Below, one piece after another: positions 49,801 through 60,770 of a DNA stretch of 64,000 nt (positions within the stretch are counted from its first letter, which is position 1; each line of letters begins with the position of its first letter). Source of the stretch: Tubiluchus corallicola (lineage: Eukaryota; Priapulida; Priapulimorpha; Priapulimorphida; Tubiluchidae); NCBI GenBank assembly GCA_030141605.1, contig JAQGDQ010000047.1, positions 62,001 through 126,000 on the forward strand, given 5' to 3'. Under the pieces are notes generated by a model. The model was given only the letters and a program-made list of their open reading frames with translations. It was not told the origin of the DNA and did not search any database. A program made the position numbers and the translations under genes.

Positions 49801-50925
49801 GTCAAAAGATATAAAAAGATCCTAATGTCACAATATAATCAAAATTAGTCAGTACTAATTGCCATTTAAGTATATCATTTAACCTGCTATTCATTATTCT
49901 TTTTTAATTTTGGCATTTTTATTTCATTTTTTGTTCCTTTGATGTGATAGTAGTGATCAGATTGTTCTACTTTGTGTTATATTTTAGGTTGTTTTTGATC
50001 TAATTATTATTTAGTTTGTGCAACCAAGTTCTTCAATCACGTTTTTGATTTTTTTTGAGCTTTGTTTACATTAGTGCAAAAAATTATTCTCCTTTTTGTT
50101 ATATTTTAGTTTGGTTTCGATTATTACTTTGTTTTCCTTGCCCAAGTTCTTTATTTATGTTTTGACTCTGCGCTCGTTTGACTTTTTACAAGTTTTGATT
50201 TTCTTTTCATTTTATATTTCTGTGCAATAACTAATTCTTTGTCTCATTTTCGTTTATTTTTAAGACAAACTGCAAATTACTTATAATTATAAAGTATAAC
50301 TGCTGCAAAACTGCTACAACAAGTTTTTATATTACTATAGGGGCAAGTGAGTTGATGAGCGTATGGTCCGTTCGCTGCTCCTTCTCCGTTACATAATTTT
50401 TTTCATTATGAAATTGCAGAGATTGTTGTTTTTATGGAGGAAAATAAAGTGAATTTAATTGAACTATCCCTCACATATAAAAAAACACATTAATAGATAG
50501 ATTGCAAGCGGCGTTTAGCCCCGCCCACTTTGATCATGTAACACACATTCTCACAAACACTCGCTGCAAGTCGTTACAGTATATAAACAAGCATGAAAAA
50601 CATGGAGAATGGTGAATTTTAAGTGATTAATTGGCGATTATGGAAAATACAATAAAAGCGCTAGTTATAATAAAAGTTGCAACAAAGTACTAATATAACA
50701 AATATGAAATGGTGTATTAACTTTGCTTTACATGTTGTGTTGTAAAGCAAATTTTTTATAACACTTTTACTTACACCAAAAACAAATTATTTTAGTGTTT
50801 TGTACCTAATTCTAACATAAACGCTAAAACTGAATAAATTAAATAAAAATCAAGTAAGTTAGCCCAGCTGAACTATTTAACTATACTACTGCACATTCAG
50901 GCCGTCATACTCAACCAACAAAATC
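49801..50925. other. Intergenic region
   Basis: T-rich tract at 49880-50270, probably low-complexity or LINE 3' tail derived, then AT-rich DNA. No gene seen. Confidence 0.5.
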
Positions 50926-51016
50926 CTATTTTTTGCTGTACAGTATCTGGAATATCTTGCTGCAGTGTGTTAAGTCCTGATTTAGAAGGACGCATTCTAC
51001 ATGTAGCCAGCAGTAA

Positions 51017-51241
51017 TCAATTATAGTACAGTGTAATAACAAAACATTTGAAAACTTTTCTGAGCAGACAGCTGGTTGGTTTGAGCTGTTCACATGGCCT
51101 CCCGCATGCTCTGACATAGCATGACACTTGTCTAAGTCTTTTTTTGGGGTTGGGGAAACTTATAGGTCGAACTCTTTCTTCTAATCTTTCTGGATAGCGA
51201 AGATCCACATTACATGAGCCCCAAGCGCAACGCTTCACCAT
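51017..51241 (-). pseudogene. THAP zinc-finger domain, frameshifted N-terminal fragment
   Basis: Starts MVKRCAWGSCNVDLRYPERL, then RPISFPNPKK and CGRPCEQL. This is the N-terminal THAP DNA-binding domain pattern (C-x4-C rather than the usual C-x2-C, RYPERL, F-P-x-P-K). The downstream C-x2-H element appears only in another frame (VCSEKF around 51055-51070), so the domain is broken by a frameshift or an undetected intron. No AVPTIF box or further THAP protein follows. It could be a decayed THAP gene exon or P-element-like transposase remnant. Confidence 0.7.
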
Positions 51242-51584
51242 TCTTTACAAAGCAAAAATAATCGTGAGCACACGCTTTAGCTGTATATTTCGTATAGGCT
51301 TTAAGTGCAAATATGGCTGGGTATGTGAGTGAAGCCCCCGAACAATCGAAGAACAGTAAGCGCCAAATAAAAGCGCCTCATTTGTCATTGCGATGGGGAC
51401 TCCCACTGGTTGATTGACGTTCTGAGATCTATGTATTAAAAGTATTATACAAATTATATCTAAATGGAAAAGGGTGGCGAAAACATACGCTATCGATCAG
51501 GTATTAATGCATACCTTTAGGGCTTTAGTTTTATATACAACTTCTAACCTATAGACTATACAGTATACCTTTTATTTTTAATCA

Positions 51585-51700
51585 TCATCATACGCCCATA
51601 ACGTCTATTGCAGACATTGGGCAGGCAGAATTCTAAAATGAAAGAATCTGCCCTTCAGTCAGGTAAACACAGCAGTAATCCAGCAAAAAACTAGACACTG
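51585..51700 (+). repeat. Dispersed repeat R2, copy 1
   Basis: Matches 59668-59775 in the same orientation through 'catcatcata(c/t)gccca', 'acg(t/c)ctattg(c/t)agaca(t/c)tgggcag' and 'tctaaaat(g/a)aaagaa'. The pair defines a short interspersed repeat of unknown class. Confidence 0.7.
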
Positions 51701-51837
51701 CTACGCCAGTGACTACTTCTCAACACTACCTTTTAATCACACAAACAAAATTCTCTTTCTTTTATTGAATTTCTTCAAATACGACAAATCTTTTTACGGA
51801 GGTTCCGCTACCTATCGCGCACTTTTTAAATTGCTTA

Positions 51838-52724
51838 CGTAGCGCCACTAGCCGAAGTAGGACACTTCCGGTAAAACGCATGTGCCAAATATGCGGAAAA
51901 ACAGTGTCGTACATGGGCAGCCCAAGTCGACACTAGCGAGTTTGGTCGAGAATCGATAATTTTGTCAAATCAAAGAAAAAAATAACTTTATAATAATGAT
52001 GCATAGTCCTTGGCAATTTAGAAATGTATTTTTTTACAATAATATCGTCATTCTTATTAGCTCCATTAATAACATCACAACAGTAAACTAAGTATCTAAT
52101 GCTTTAAAGAGAGAAACTATGCACACAGTTATTACAGAATTATTTGCAACTTTAAAAATGAGACAGATGCTGCTAAGCCTTCACAACACGAAAAAATCAA
52201 TTTTTAACTTTTTAAGAAAAGCAAGGACAATTAGTTTTAATAATATCAATAGTATTGTAACATGTAAGGCCCTGTCGTACATGGCTTGCTAGCCCATGTA
52301 GACCACATAAGTTGCTAGAACGCTTACTTAGGAGAAAGCAATTATTTGTCCAAGAGGTAGTGAAATAGACCTGTCTGTGAAGTGAGACAAAAAAATGATA
52401 TACCTTAAACAAATGTTGAAATCGCCTAAAAACTGGGTTTATTTCACTTCAACAACAACAGTAAAATTCTTTTATTTTATTAGATGTATAATAAATTATT
52501 CAACGTGTATTGACGTTTTTAATCATTATTATTACATAAACAAGTACAACGGACGATGTCAGTACGCTTAACGACTCAATTTGTGACCTGTCTCTATTGT
52601 CCTACTTGAGCAGCCCATGTACGACACGTCCTACTTGGGCTAGCCCAGGTACGACGCGCCCTACTTGCTAGCCCATGTACGCCAAATGTCCTACTTCGGC
52701 TAATGGGTTACTCGGCGCCCAACA
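51838..52724 (+). mobile_element. TGTWGGG terminal-inverted-repeat element, copy 2
   Basis: Same orientation and largely the same sequence as 30775-31791. The left end is damaged (cgtagcgccactagccg, missing the 'gagtaaccc' segment); the right end is intact (gttactcggcgcccaaca). It is flanked by an exact 5-bp duplication GCTTA (51833-51837 and 52725-52729). The sub-terminal 'ctacttgggctagccca' repeats are present. Confidence 0.88.
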
Positions 52725-53592
52725 GCTTAATTTGTGAAGGGTTCATAATATATAATTATATATGTACATTACTATGACGTAATTCATAGGTTGTCACCGT
52801 TTACGTGATTAACTTTTTACTACAAATTTCGTGAGACTAACTATTTGAAGTTCATTTTCGTTCAGAGCCAAATATCTTAAAGAATATAACTTCGCATCAC
52901 ATCTCAAGCATCATTCAGAGCTTCACAAAAATATTAATATGTACTTGAAGAGTGATTTGAGAGTATGGTATGATTGATGATGCATTAATAGGAATTACTC
53001 TGTAATATGTTTATGGCTGTATAAGCTGGTAGACTTTTGCTCTTTAACCTTAATAACTGATTCATATCAAAGTACTCCACTCTAAACGTATCACAGGATT
53101 AAAAATTCTAATCGTCTTATAGTGCCTACACACAGAAAACTTACATGCATGACACAGTTTATATATAATAATATATAATATGACATTTTAAGCAATTACA
53201 TTGGCAATAAAGGCCTGCGTAAAAATTCACAGGTTTTTTTACAGTTTATTGAAACAAAAAAGGAAATAAAGTTACCAGTGGTGATTTAATTACTAATTAA
53301 AATAATTTTCGTGTACTCTGTGTCAGAACAGTACAATGGTGATAGCTCATGTGATCTAGTAGTACTACACGTGTAATTTCAACTTTTGGTAACGATATTT
53401 ATTGTCAACTATAAGATTTATAATGGATTTCTTTATTTTCCATAAATGTAGAAAAAACAATATACAAAGCCACAAAAATACTGTAATTTTCAACACCCAA
53501 TGTACTTTAGATTCAATTAACCAGCAGTGAAACAGCAATTGTAAAAGTTAATTGCACCATTTTTGTTGACTACAGCTCAATTGTTTGGAAAG

Positions 53593-54029
53593 TAGGGGAG
53601 AGCATTAGAGTAGTCGCATCAAACGTTCGATTCAAACCAATTTTTTAATACGCATTCCTTTCCAACGAAAAATTATGGATTCGAATACCTAACCACTTTA
53701 GTTGCATACATTCTTTATATATGAAAAGAAAAAATTTATCATTTAAAATTTGAAAAGATTTAAAGATTATCGAACAAATTTTCATGATCACTAATAGAAA
53801 GCAATCTCACGAAAGATCGTGCATATTACTTGATCTTGTTATTCAGTAAAAACACAAGTAATTAGTTTTAAAATTGGCGCAAAAATTGAGGTTAAACTGT
53901 GCTGATTGCAACGTTTAAATGTTTTAATGCTAAAAAACGTATGTCGTTGAAGTGCTGAATTATTTGAATCTATAATTTTATGTTTGAATCGAATTCGAAA
54001 TAAAAAAATCGTTCGAATGTTCATCCCTA
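53593..54029. mobile_element. hAT-like MITE
   Basis: The ends are TAGGGGAGAGCATT on the left and, in reverse complement, TAGGGATGAACATTCGAAC on the right. They are flanked by TTGGAAAG and CTGGAAAA, 8-bp sequences agreeing at six positions. TAGGGATG-type ends and 8-bp duplications are typical of hAT elements. The interior is AT-rich and non-coding. Confidence 0.65.
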
Positions 54030-54349
54030 CTGGAAAACATGACCTTATTATTTTATTGTTACTTTATTGGAGAATATCATTTTGTTGTTACAACATGAAT
54101 TACAACAACACTTTCATAGGCACAAAAGAGATATTGTATATACATGTATGTTCTGTACTTAAATGCAAAAGTCATCAGTCAGCAAAGGTAAATTAAAGTG
54201 TTACTAAAAAGAAAAGAGAGTGCAATTGTTATTTAAAAATAACTTTCAACAGTAAAGGCAAAAGTCGACTTTACTATTCTATACACAATTAATGAAACCC
54301 TTACAAAAAACTCAAGTAAAAAGTACCCGTATGTGTACCGAAAGTGAAA

Positions 54350-55507
54350 TCAAGTTAAGAATTGTACTGCATTACTAAGACAAAACTCATCTACTTTTTC
54401 AACACTGCTTACTACAGGTCCTACACAACGATGTTTTTTGACTGACTGTGAGCGCTTAAATGATTTGCCACACAACTCACACTTAAATGGCCGTTCTCCT
54501 GTGTGACTTCTAATATGGGAAATCAGATTAATTTTCAACGTAAAGCTCTTACCACAATATTCACACTGATGAGGTTTGCTTCCTTCATGAATTTTCATAT
54601 GTAATCTAAGATTAGTACTGTACTTAATTTTTGCACCACAGATGTTACACTGCATCATATCGTTGCTGTGAGACAGGCTGTGCTGCATTAAGCTGTATTT
54701 AGTTTTATATGATTTGCCACAAAGACTACATAAATAATTCCGCTCGTTAGCATGCAAGCGCATGTGCGTTTTTTTTCTAGCTAAATGTTTGAAAGATTTG
54801 CCACAAATCTCACAAGATTCACCAGAATGTGCTTGCAGTACATGTCTTTCTAACTCATCCTTTTGCAGAAAACTGATGGGACATACCTTGCAAGATATTG
54901 GCATTTTCTTTCTTGTATGGTAAACCCAATTGTGATTAACCAAATTTTTATATTGTTTACTGCAAATTTTGCAAAAGCCTGCTTTGCGCTCATTCCTTAA
55001 CCGTTTTGCATCTGCGGTCCTGTGGACATCACTCATATGGGTATCAAGACGTTTGTAAAATTTTTCACAGATTCCGCAATATCCTGCTCGCCGGATATAC
55101 CTTTCACACACAGTTTTCTTATTATGCTGGATACTGTCATTTGTGCTTCCAGAAATCTCCTGAGTTCTGCTGGCACTTGCTGCAGAACCACTAAGATGTA
55201 CATTTGACGATTTTAATAAAACAGCTTGGCTCTTACTTTGCACAATGGCAATTTCACGTTTATCATTACAACTTTCTTGTTCTGTTTCTTGCGTCTCTAA
55301 GTGATTTTCATTTTTGTCTTCAATATAGCCATAATAACCATTTGAAGCTGTCAAATCTGCATCCTCATTATCGTCATCATCATCTTTTTCAAATACAACA
55401 GTTTCTTCACAGTGCAAGCTTTTGCAATGCGAAAAGAAATTCTCCTCTGATGAGAAGAGCACTGAACAAGCAAGACATTTGAAGTAAACCACAAGTCTTC
55501 CTTTCAT
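54350..55507 (-). CDS. C2H2 zinc-finger protein, cluster gene D
   Basis: 385 residues with the cluster signature MKGRLVVYFKCLACSVLF...HCKSLHC, an Asp-rich linker (KDDDDDNED), and an array with two short C-x2-C-x9-H-x4-H fingers in tandem (about 144-162 and 179-197, both introduced by R/K-A-G-Y/F-C) instead of one. Six standard-type fingers follow. In the last one (CELCGKSFKRSQSVKKH) the final His is missing and the chain runs H-x-C, so that finger may be C2HC-like or non-functional. TGERPFKC and SKPHQC-type linkers are present. One coding exon, with a 3' splice site (ctgttacag) about 60 bases upstream of the ATG. Probable nuclear DNA-binding regulator. Confidence 0.9.
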   Translation of the reverse strand: MKGRLVVYFKCLACSVLFSSEENFFSHCKSLHCEETVVFEKDDDDDNEDADLTASNGYYGYIEDKNENHLETQETEQESCNDKREIAIVQSKSQAVLLKSSNVHLSGSAASASRTQEISGSTNDSIQHNKKTVCERYIRRAGYCGICEKFYKRLDTHMSDVHRTADAKRLRNERKAGFCKICSKQYKNLVNHNWVYHTRKKMPISCKVCPISFLQKDELERHVLQAHSGESCEICGKSFKHLARKKTHMRLHANERNYLCSLCGKSYKTKYSLMQHSLSHSNDMMQCNICGAKIKYSTNLRLHMKIHEGSKPHQCEYCGKSFTLKINLISHIRSHTGERPFKCELCGKSFKRSQSVKKHRCVGPVVSSVEKVDEFCLSNAVQFLT

Positions 55508-55682
55508 TTTATTTGCACTTTGTGCATCACCATCGTACCAGAAACCATATACAAAAATTCATAAGCCTGTAACAGAAAAATGTATTATGTTAACATACAT
55601 AGTTACTCAATTATCCTAGAACATTAAATATCATTAAGTATAAACAGACGGTTGTAAAAAAAGCAGATAAGGCCTCTCTAAC

Positions 55683-56490
55683 TTGAAATTTGCCTTGCTG
55701 CTCAATGTTAGAACTGTTGCTGCTCAACTGCTAGGGGTAACAAGATATTTTCGTTTAGAAAGTAAAAGGCATGCAATTTCAGGGGAAAATGGTGACAATA
55801 AACAAAATGGAACTACTTTAATTAAAATTTCTGACACTAATGTTTGGTGTGTTACTTATGGTCTTTGCGGCCATAGAAGGGCTGACTGTGCTTAAGCAAA
55901 GCTTGCTCAAGTAGGAGTGAGCCTATTCAGAATAAAAATGATCGTAAAAACAAATCTGCCTTAGAGAAACAACCTAACAGAGCAGCTTGACAATATGTGG
56001 GCATGAGGGGAGTATACTGATTCGATTAGCTCCTCTAATCAACGTGTGGATGATGATAACAAAATTCCTGCACATACTAAACCATTTTGTTTCCCCGTCC
56101 ATGTCAATGATTATGACCTTACATGCCAATGAGACAGTGGTGCACATTCTAAGTTTGTTCGTCCAAAACAAATAATACCAGATACTTTCTGCTAAAACAC
56201 GATGCATACTTGTTAAAGACTACCAACTTGGTAAAGTCATGGTGGAGAATGATCGTATTTCTGGTTGGATAACTGTGTCCATTTCTAACACTGCCCCAAT
56301 CCCATTATTACTTCTTGGTAATAATATCGAGACAGCCTGTAAACCTTTTCCTGGCTCTATAAAAAACTACCTAATGCTCTACTTTGAGATCAATCGGTAT
56401 CTGACTCAGATGCTTTGCAGGCCTTTTCTGCGGGCCAAAATCCACACCTTACCTATGTTGCAACCAGGTCCCAGGTAGTATGCACAGAAA
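55683..56490 (+). pseudogene. Broken LTR-retroelement gag/protease remnant
   Basis: Plus-strand pieces suggest the end of a gag polyprotein and a retropepsin region of a Gypsy-type retrotransposon. There is a zinc-knuckle-like CGHRRADC near 55864-55893, a degenerate protease-active-site segment near 56128-56160 (DSGAH with an upstream stop), IPLLLLGNN near 56300, and a YVATRSQ-like segment near 56454-56475 that often precedes the RT. Multiple frame breaks occur; there is no RT, integrase or LTR beside it. Described only as a relic; no product is expected. Confidence 0.5.
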
Positions 56491-56689
56491 CTGAGATAAG
56501 GTGTGAAAAAGAATGTGAAGACATAATTGAAACAAATGCTGCACCCAATTCTGATCAATCAGAAAAGAACACTTTGGATTATCAGAAGCTGCTGGAGTCC
56601 AATAGGCAGAAACTCATACAGGAACAAAATCTTTATATACAGGCTTTTAGACAGATGATGAAAACAATCATAACCTCTTGAATTACCAA

Positions 56690-58215
56690 GTCAAAGCACA
56701 TTTGCTCACAAACTTATACCAAACTCATATAATGAAATGCATGAGTCAGTTATTAAAGAACTCAAATAAAGTAAAGCACTTTGCTTTAACATCTGACATG
56801 TGGGCGGACGTGAAGTATGTGACTCGTAATTGCGCTTGACACTGTATTTTGTTACAGCTAATTGAGAAATTGCTTCTTACTGTTTAGCATGTGCCCCTTC
56901 TACAAAGAACATATAGCTGAAGAAATACAGAATGCCACAGAAAACTAACTAGAACATTTTCACTTGAGTATTGAAGAAGCTGTTTGTATTACTACAGATA
57001 GTGGGGCAAATGTAAGAAAAGTTGCAAAGCTTATGGGCATCCTGTGGCTGTCTTGTTTTGGTCACAACCTTGACTTGGCTGTGAAAGCTACTTACATGCT
57101 GACAGATGCTTACATGCTATCTGTAAATGATAGAAGCATGAGACGTTTGAAGGCACTATTAGCTTGCTTTCACCATTCTAACCTGAAGACAGCAAAACAT
57201 GCAGAATCACAAGAAAGGATTGGTCTGCCAAAACAGTCACTGACAAATGACGTACCAACATGCAGGGGTTCCACATATATGATGACACATTGCTTTTTAG
57301 AGCAGCAACAGGCAATTTGCAACATTTTGTTTTTGAATGCAAAAAGAGGAGGTACTTGTGGCCAAAAGATTAAGACGTAACAACTCTAGAAACAATAGAG
57401 GAAGTGTTACATGACATTCCCATACACTGACTTACACTCTGGAGATACTCATATTACCATCTCAACAGTTAGACCATATTTAACAGATTTGAAAAGCAAG
57501 AGCAATGTCACTACTGATGAAAGAACCTTGCCAACAAAATGAAAGCAGGATTCCAAGAAAATTTATTACAGCGTTATCAGGATGGACCAGAATTGCAGAA
57601 ACTTCTAGATATCGCTACATACCTAGATCCATAATTTAGACTAGATTTTGTTGAAGGAGAACTTGGCACTTTTAAAGAATATTTTCTGCAAGAAGTTGAG
57701 TCTAATAAAGTGATATGTAATGTTGAATCTGTGAAAAGTTGTGCAAATACTTCAAGTCAAAAGTAGGTGAACCGCAGGAGAAAAAAAGTAAAGTGGCTGT
57801 TCATGTAAAAAACATTAGGTCACATGTTAGAGCATGAAAATATCAAGCATGTTACACAAGTTCAACTGCAAGTGACTGCAGTGTCTGGGAAACAGCTTCT
57901 GTTCAAAGAAATGAAAGAGTATGAATGCATGAATGATACCGAGGAACAGCCACCATTGTGAAAACAAAAGTCATCCAAGTTCCTAATTCCAGCAATTAGT
58001 GGTAACAAATATTTGTGTATCTGTGCAACATCTGCACCTTCAGAACGCGCTTTCAATATAGCTGGTTTTCTGAGCAGTACACGAAGAAACAGAAGAAGTC
58101 CAAATTACTTAACAAAAACAGTGTTGTTGGAAAAAATATGCCTATTGTAACAATTGAAAGCAAAGGGCAAAAAACAGTTTGTGATGAGTCTGGTGACGTT
58201 GATGAGTATCCATAA
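56690..58215 (+). pseudogene. Broken hAT-family (ZBED-like) transposase
   Basis: Ordered hAT motifs occur in different frames: KHFALTSDMWAD near 56776-56812; then ITTDSGANVRKVAKLMG, LSCFGHNLDLAVKA and RLKALLACFHHSN within 56964-57200; FLEQQQAI near 57295; a degenerate LDP segment near 57610-57635; and the C-terminal dimerisation motif ATSAPSERAFNIAG near 58026-58070. Stops and frameshifts separate them, so the copy is inactive. It resembles ZBED/Charlie-type rather than hobo-type transposases by wording of the motifs. Confidence 0.85.
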
Positions 58216-58490
58216 AAGATTGTGTAGTGAATGTAATGTGATGTGATAACTTTTTGTGATTATGATTCATTTTTGATGATTACAGTGCAGTTCAGTTGAT
58301 TTTGAATTCATATTGATTTTGAATTGATACATATAATTACGGTAACATTGATTACCCTTGAAAATTAATGACTATGTTTGTGATTAATGACTGTGATTGT
58401 GATTAGTGAAGTGAGTTCAACATTGATGTGATGCAGTGACTGATTAACTGTGACTGTGATGATAACTGTGATTACTTTTGTAAATTCAGG
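58216..58490 (+). repeat. GTGAT/TTGAT-rich low-complexity tract
   Basis: Repeated 'gtgattgtgatt', 'gatgataactgtgatta' and 'ttgattttgaatt' words directly after the hAT relic. Possibly part of its 3' sub-terminal region; no end was identified. Confidence 0.5.
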
Positions 58491-58689
58491 TCATTTCGCA
58501 TACCATACTAAAACAGTATTAATTTCAAAATACTTGTTCTTTTATTACATTTGCAGGCTATATTTCACTGCAGTCAATAAAACATATGGCTAAAACACTA
58601 AAAAATCATCGCAAAAGATTAATCGTGATATTGAATTACAAGGATTCAAAAACGCGCATCACTAAGTTATAAACTACAGAATATACCAA

Positions 58690-59165
58690 GCGGATAAAAT
58701 TAGAATACACTGAATGACAAAATTAAAATTCCTTGATGGGGAGAAATATGAAAAACAACAGTAGGCCTGAGAGAGTGGACACACGGATATTAAAAATATA
58801 ATGGCAATCAAGTTAAATATGGTGGAATTGAAATGCAATTTCAAAGGAAGTAAGCAGGAAGAACCACTATGCCCCAAGTGCAGAAAACAGAACATGCTTT
58901 ATGTTCTGAGACATCTGAAAAAATAATAAATAAGTTTAGTGTTGAGATAGAGATAATTACAACGATTATTACGGAAATACTATTTTACGATTAGTCATAT
59001 TTCTCATGGAATCGAGAGAAAATAGATAGCAGTTGGATGAAAATATAATAAGCGGGAAGGTTGACACTTGTATGCAGAACTGGGAATGACCATTATAATG
59101 ACGTCTGAAAAAAATTATTGCTCTAGCACATTTTGACATTTAGGTTGTGCTTGGTAAAGCTGAAG
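58690..59165 (+). repeat. Dispersed repeat R1, copy 2 (LINE-tail-like)
   Basis: Second copy of the repeat at 43655-44010. A frame encodes VELKCNFKGSKQEEPLCPKC, like a Cys-rich LINE C-terminus; it is interrupted. Followed by unrelated AT-rich DNA. Confidence 0.55.
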
Positions 59166-59667
59166 AGAAGCCAGTAAACCGCTGAACTTCACCGCTACTG
59201 TCCACTCTCTGCCATACTACTAAGAAATTATTCAAACCCTGGCCTAAGCAAGAGCAAATTGCAACAGCACATTTTTCTCTCACATGTAATGAACAAGTGA
59301 AACAGTTTGTCAAAAAGTGCATCCAAACAATTTAAACCTAAGGAGAGATTTATGTTTATAAATCCCTCCTTAAAACATAACTAACGATAGCCATGTAAGA
59401 AATCGAAATTATTGTGAAAGATAAAACAGATCAGGATTACAAATGTACTGTACGCACCCAATCAAAGTGCTGTTCCTACCTGTTCAAAATGACATTAGTC
59501 GGAATTTTTCACTAATATAATAATAAACATAATGCATACAATTTACTACACTAGCTTCGCCAATTTTTGGGTAATTAACGTTTTTTTGTGAACTTTTATT
59601 TTTAAGCACTGTTTACTGTATGTGTAAGATATAATGCAAAAATAAATTACAACAGCGTTTAATTTTT

Positions 59668-59775
59668 CATCATCATATGCCCATTACGCCTATTGTAGAC
59701 ACTGGGCAGCCAGACTCTAAAATAAAAGAAATCAGCCCTCAAGACAAGAGAACATAGCAGTACTCTAACATTGCG
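59668..59775 (+). repeat. Dispersed repeat R2, copy 2
   Basis: Second copy of the repeat at 51585-51700, about 80% similar by eye over its first 70 bases. Confidence 0.7.
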
Positions 59776-60043
59776 TCTATTGTACAAAATACAATTTGAA
59801 ATCAAGAATGACGTAACGATTTTCCAGGACTCGGCAGTCGACCATGTGTAGATTAATAAGAGGATTTTCGATTCATCTGCGTTTTTTTCATTATCGCAGC
59901 GCAACTTCAGTAAATTAAAAATTAGCATTATAGTAAAAACTTCGGTGAACTGTTTTGAGTAAGCTTGCAAAGGAAAAAGAAACTATTATTTTTCTATGTA
60001 ATTTTTTCTATTTTTGTAATTATAATCGCCACCATGTTGCGAG

Positions 60044-60590
60044 TAGGGCTGAGCGTCGAACGTTCGAATTAATTTTTCAGTTGGAATTCGATTCGAACCT
60101 AAAACTATAGATTCGAATAACTCAGAACTTCAATCACATAATATTATGTTCTTTGTCACAAAAACAATTGAAACATCATTCAATTAGCATAATTCAGGTG
60201 TGATTTCTGTGCACAATTTTAAGCAAATTATTGGTGATTTTACAGCAGAACAAAATCGAGTAATATGCGCGTGTAATATATGCATACTTACATACCTATC
60301 CTTACATGGAGGTTAATATCTTATAAGCCTCTGTTGTACCCTCTCAATCTCCCATAGCTAGTTTTGATATTACAAAAGCTTTAACCAGTCAGCTTACGAC
60401 AATTGCTGAGCTTTCTTGTCATATATCACTGTACTATTTCCACAATTCGATTCGAACGAGTATTTTTTAGTTCGATTTTTATTTGAACCTAACAATATGC
60501 AATATTTTTTCATTATGAATAATCCATATGCATGTAGTTGAAGTGCTTGAATTATTTGACTCTTTTATCCCAGGTGAGTTTACAGAACAA
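60044..60590. mobile_element. hAT-like MITE, partial copy
   Basis: Begins TAGGGCTGAGCGTCGAACG and contains the same 'gaattcgattcgaac', 'actatagattcgaat' and 'gtagttgaagtgct(t)gaatta' words as 53593-54029. The right terminus is missing. Confidence 0.55.
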
Positions 60591-60770
60591 TTCAACTCTT
60601 CAACTACATGCGTTCTTTGTCAATAAAACGTTTACAACATCATGCAGTCAACGCAATTTCTGTGCACAATTTTTAACCAATTCAACTCTCGTTTTTAAAT
60701 ATTTCTGTTATTTAAATCGGGAAATATCCATAGAAGCGCATTATAAGTACTGTAATGGAAACTACTAGAA

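Noticed and set aside
51313-51417. ATG-led 34-codon plus-strand frame divergent from the THAP fragment
   Set aside because: Short, no family, and no splice or regulatory support.
52212-52412. 66-codon frame within TGTWGGG element copy 2, with a similar 60-codon frame in copy 3 (63133-63315)
   Set aside because: The similarity follows from the elements being copies; the frames are short, differ in extent, and show no transposase motif.
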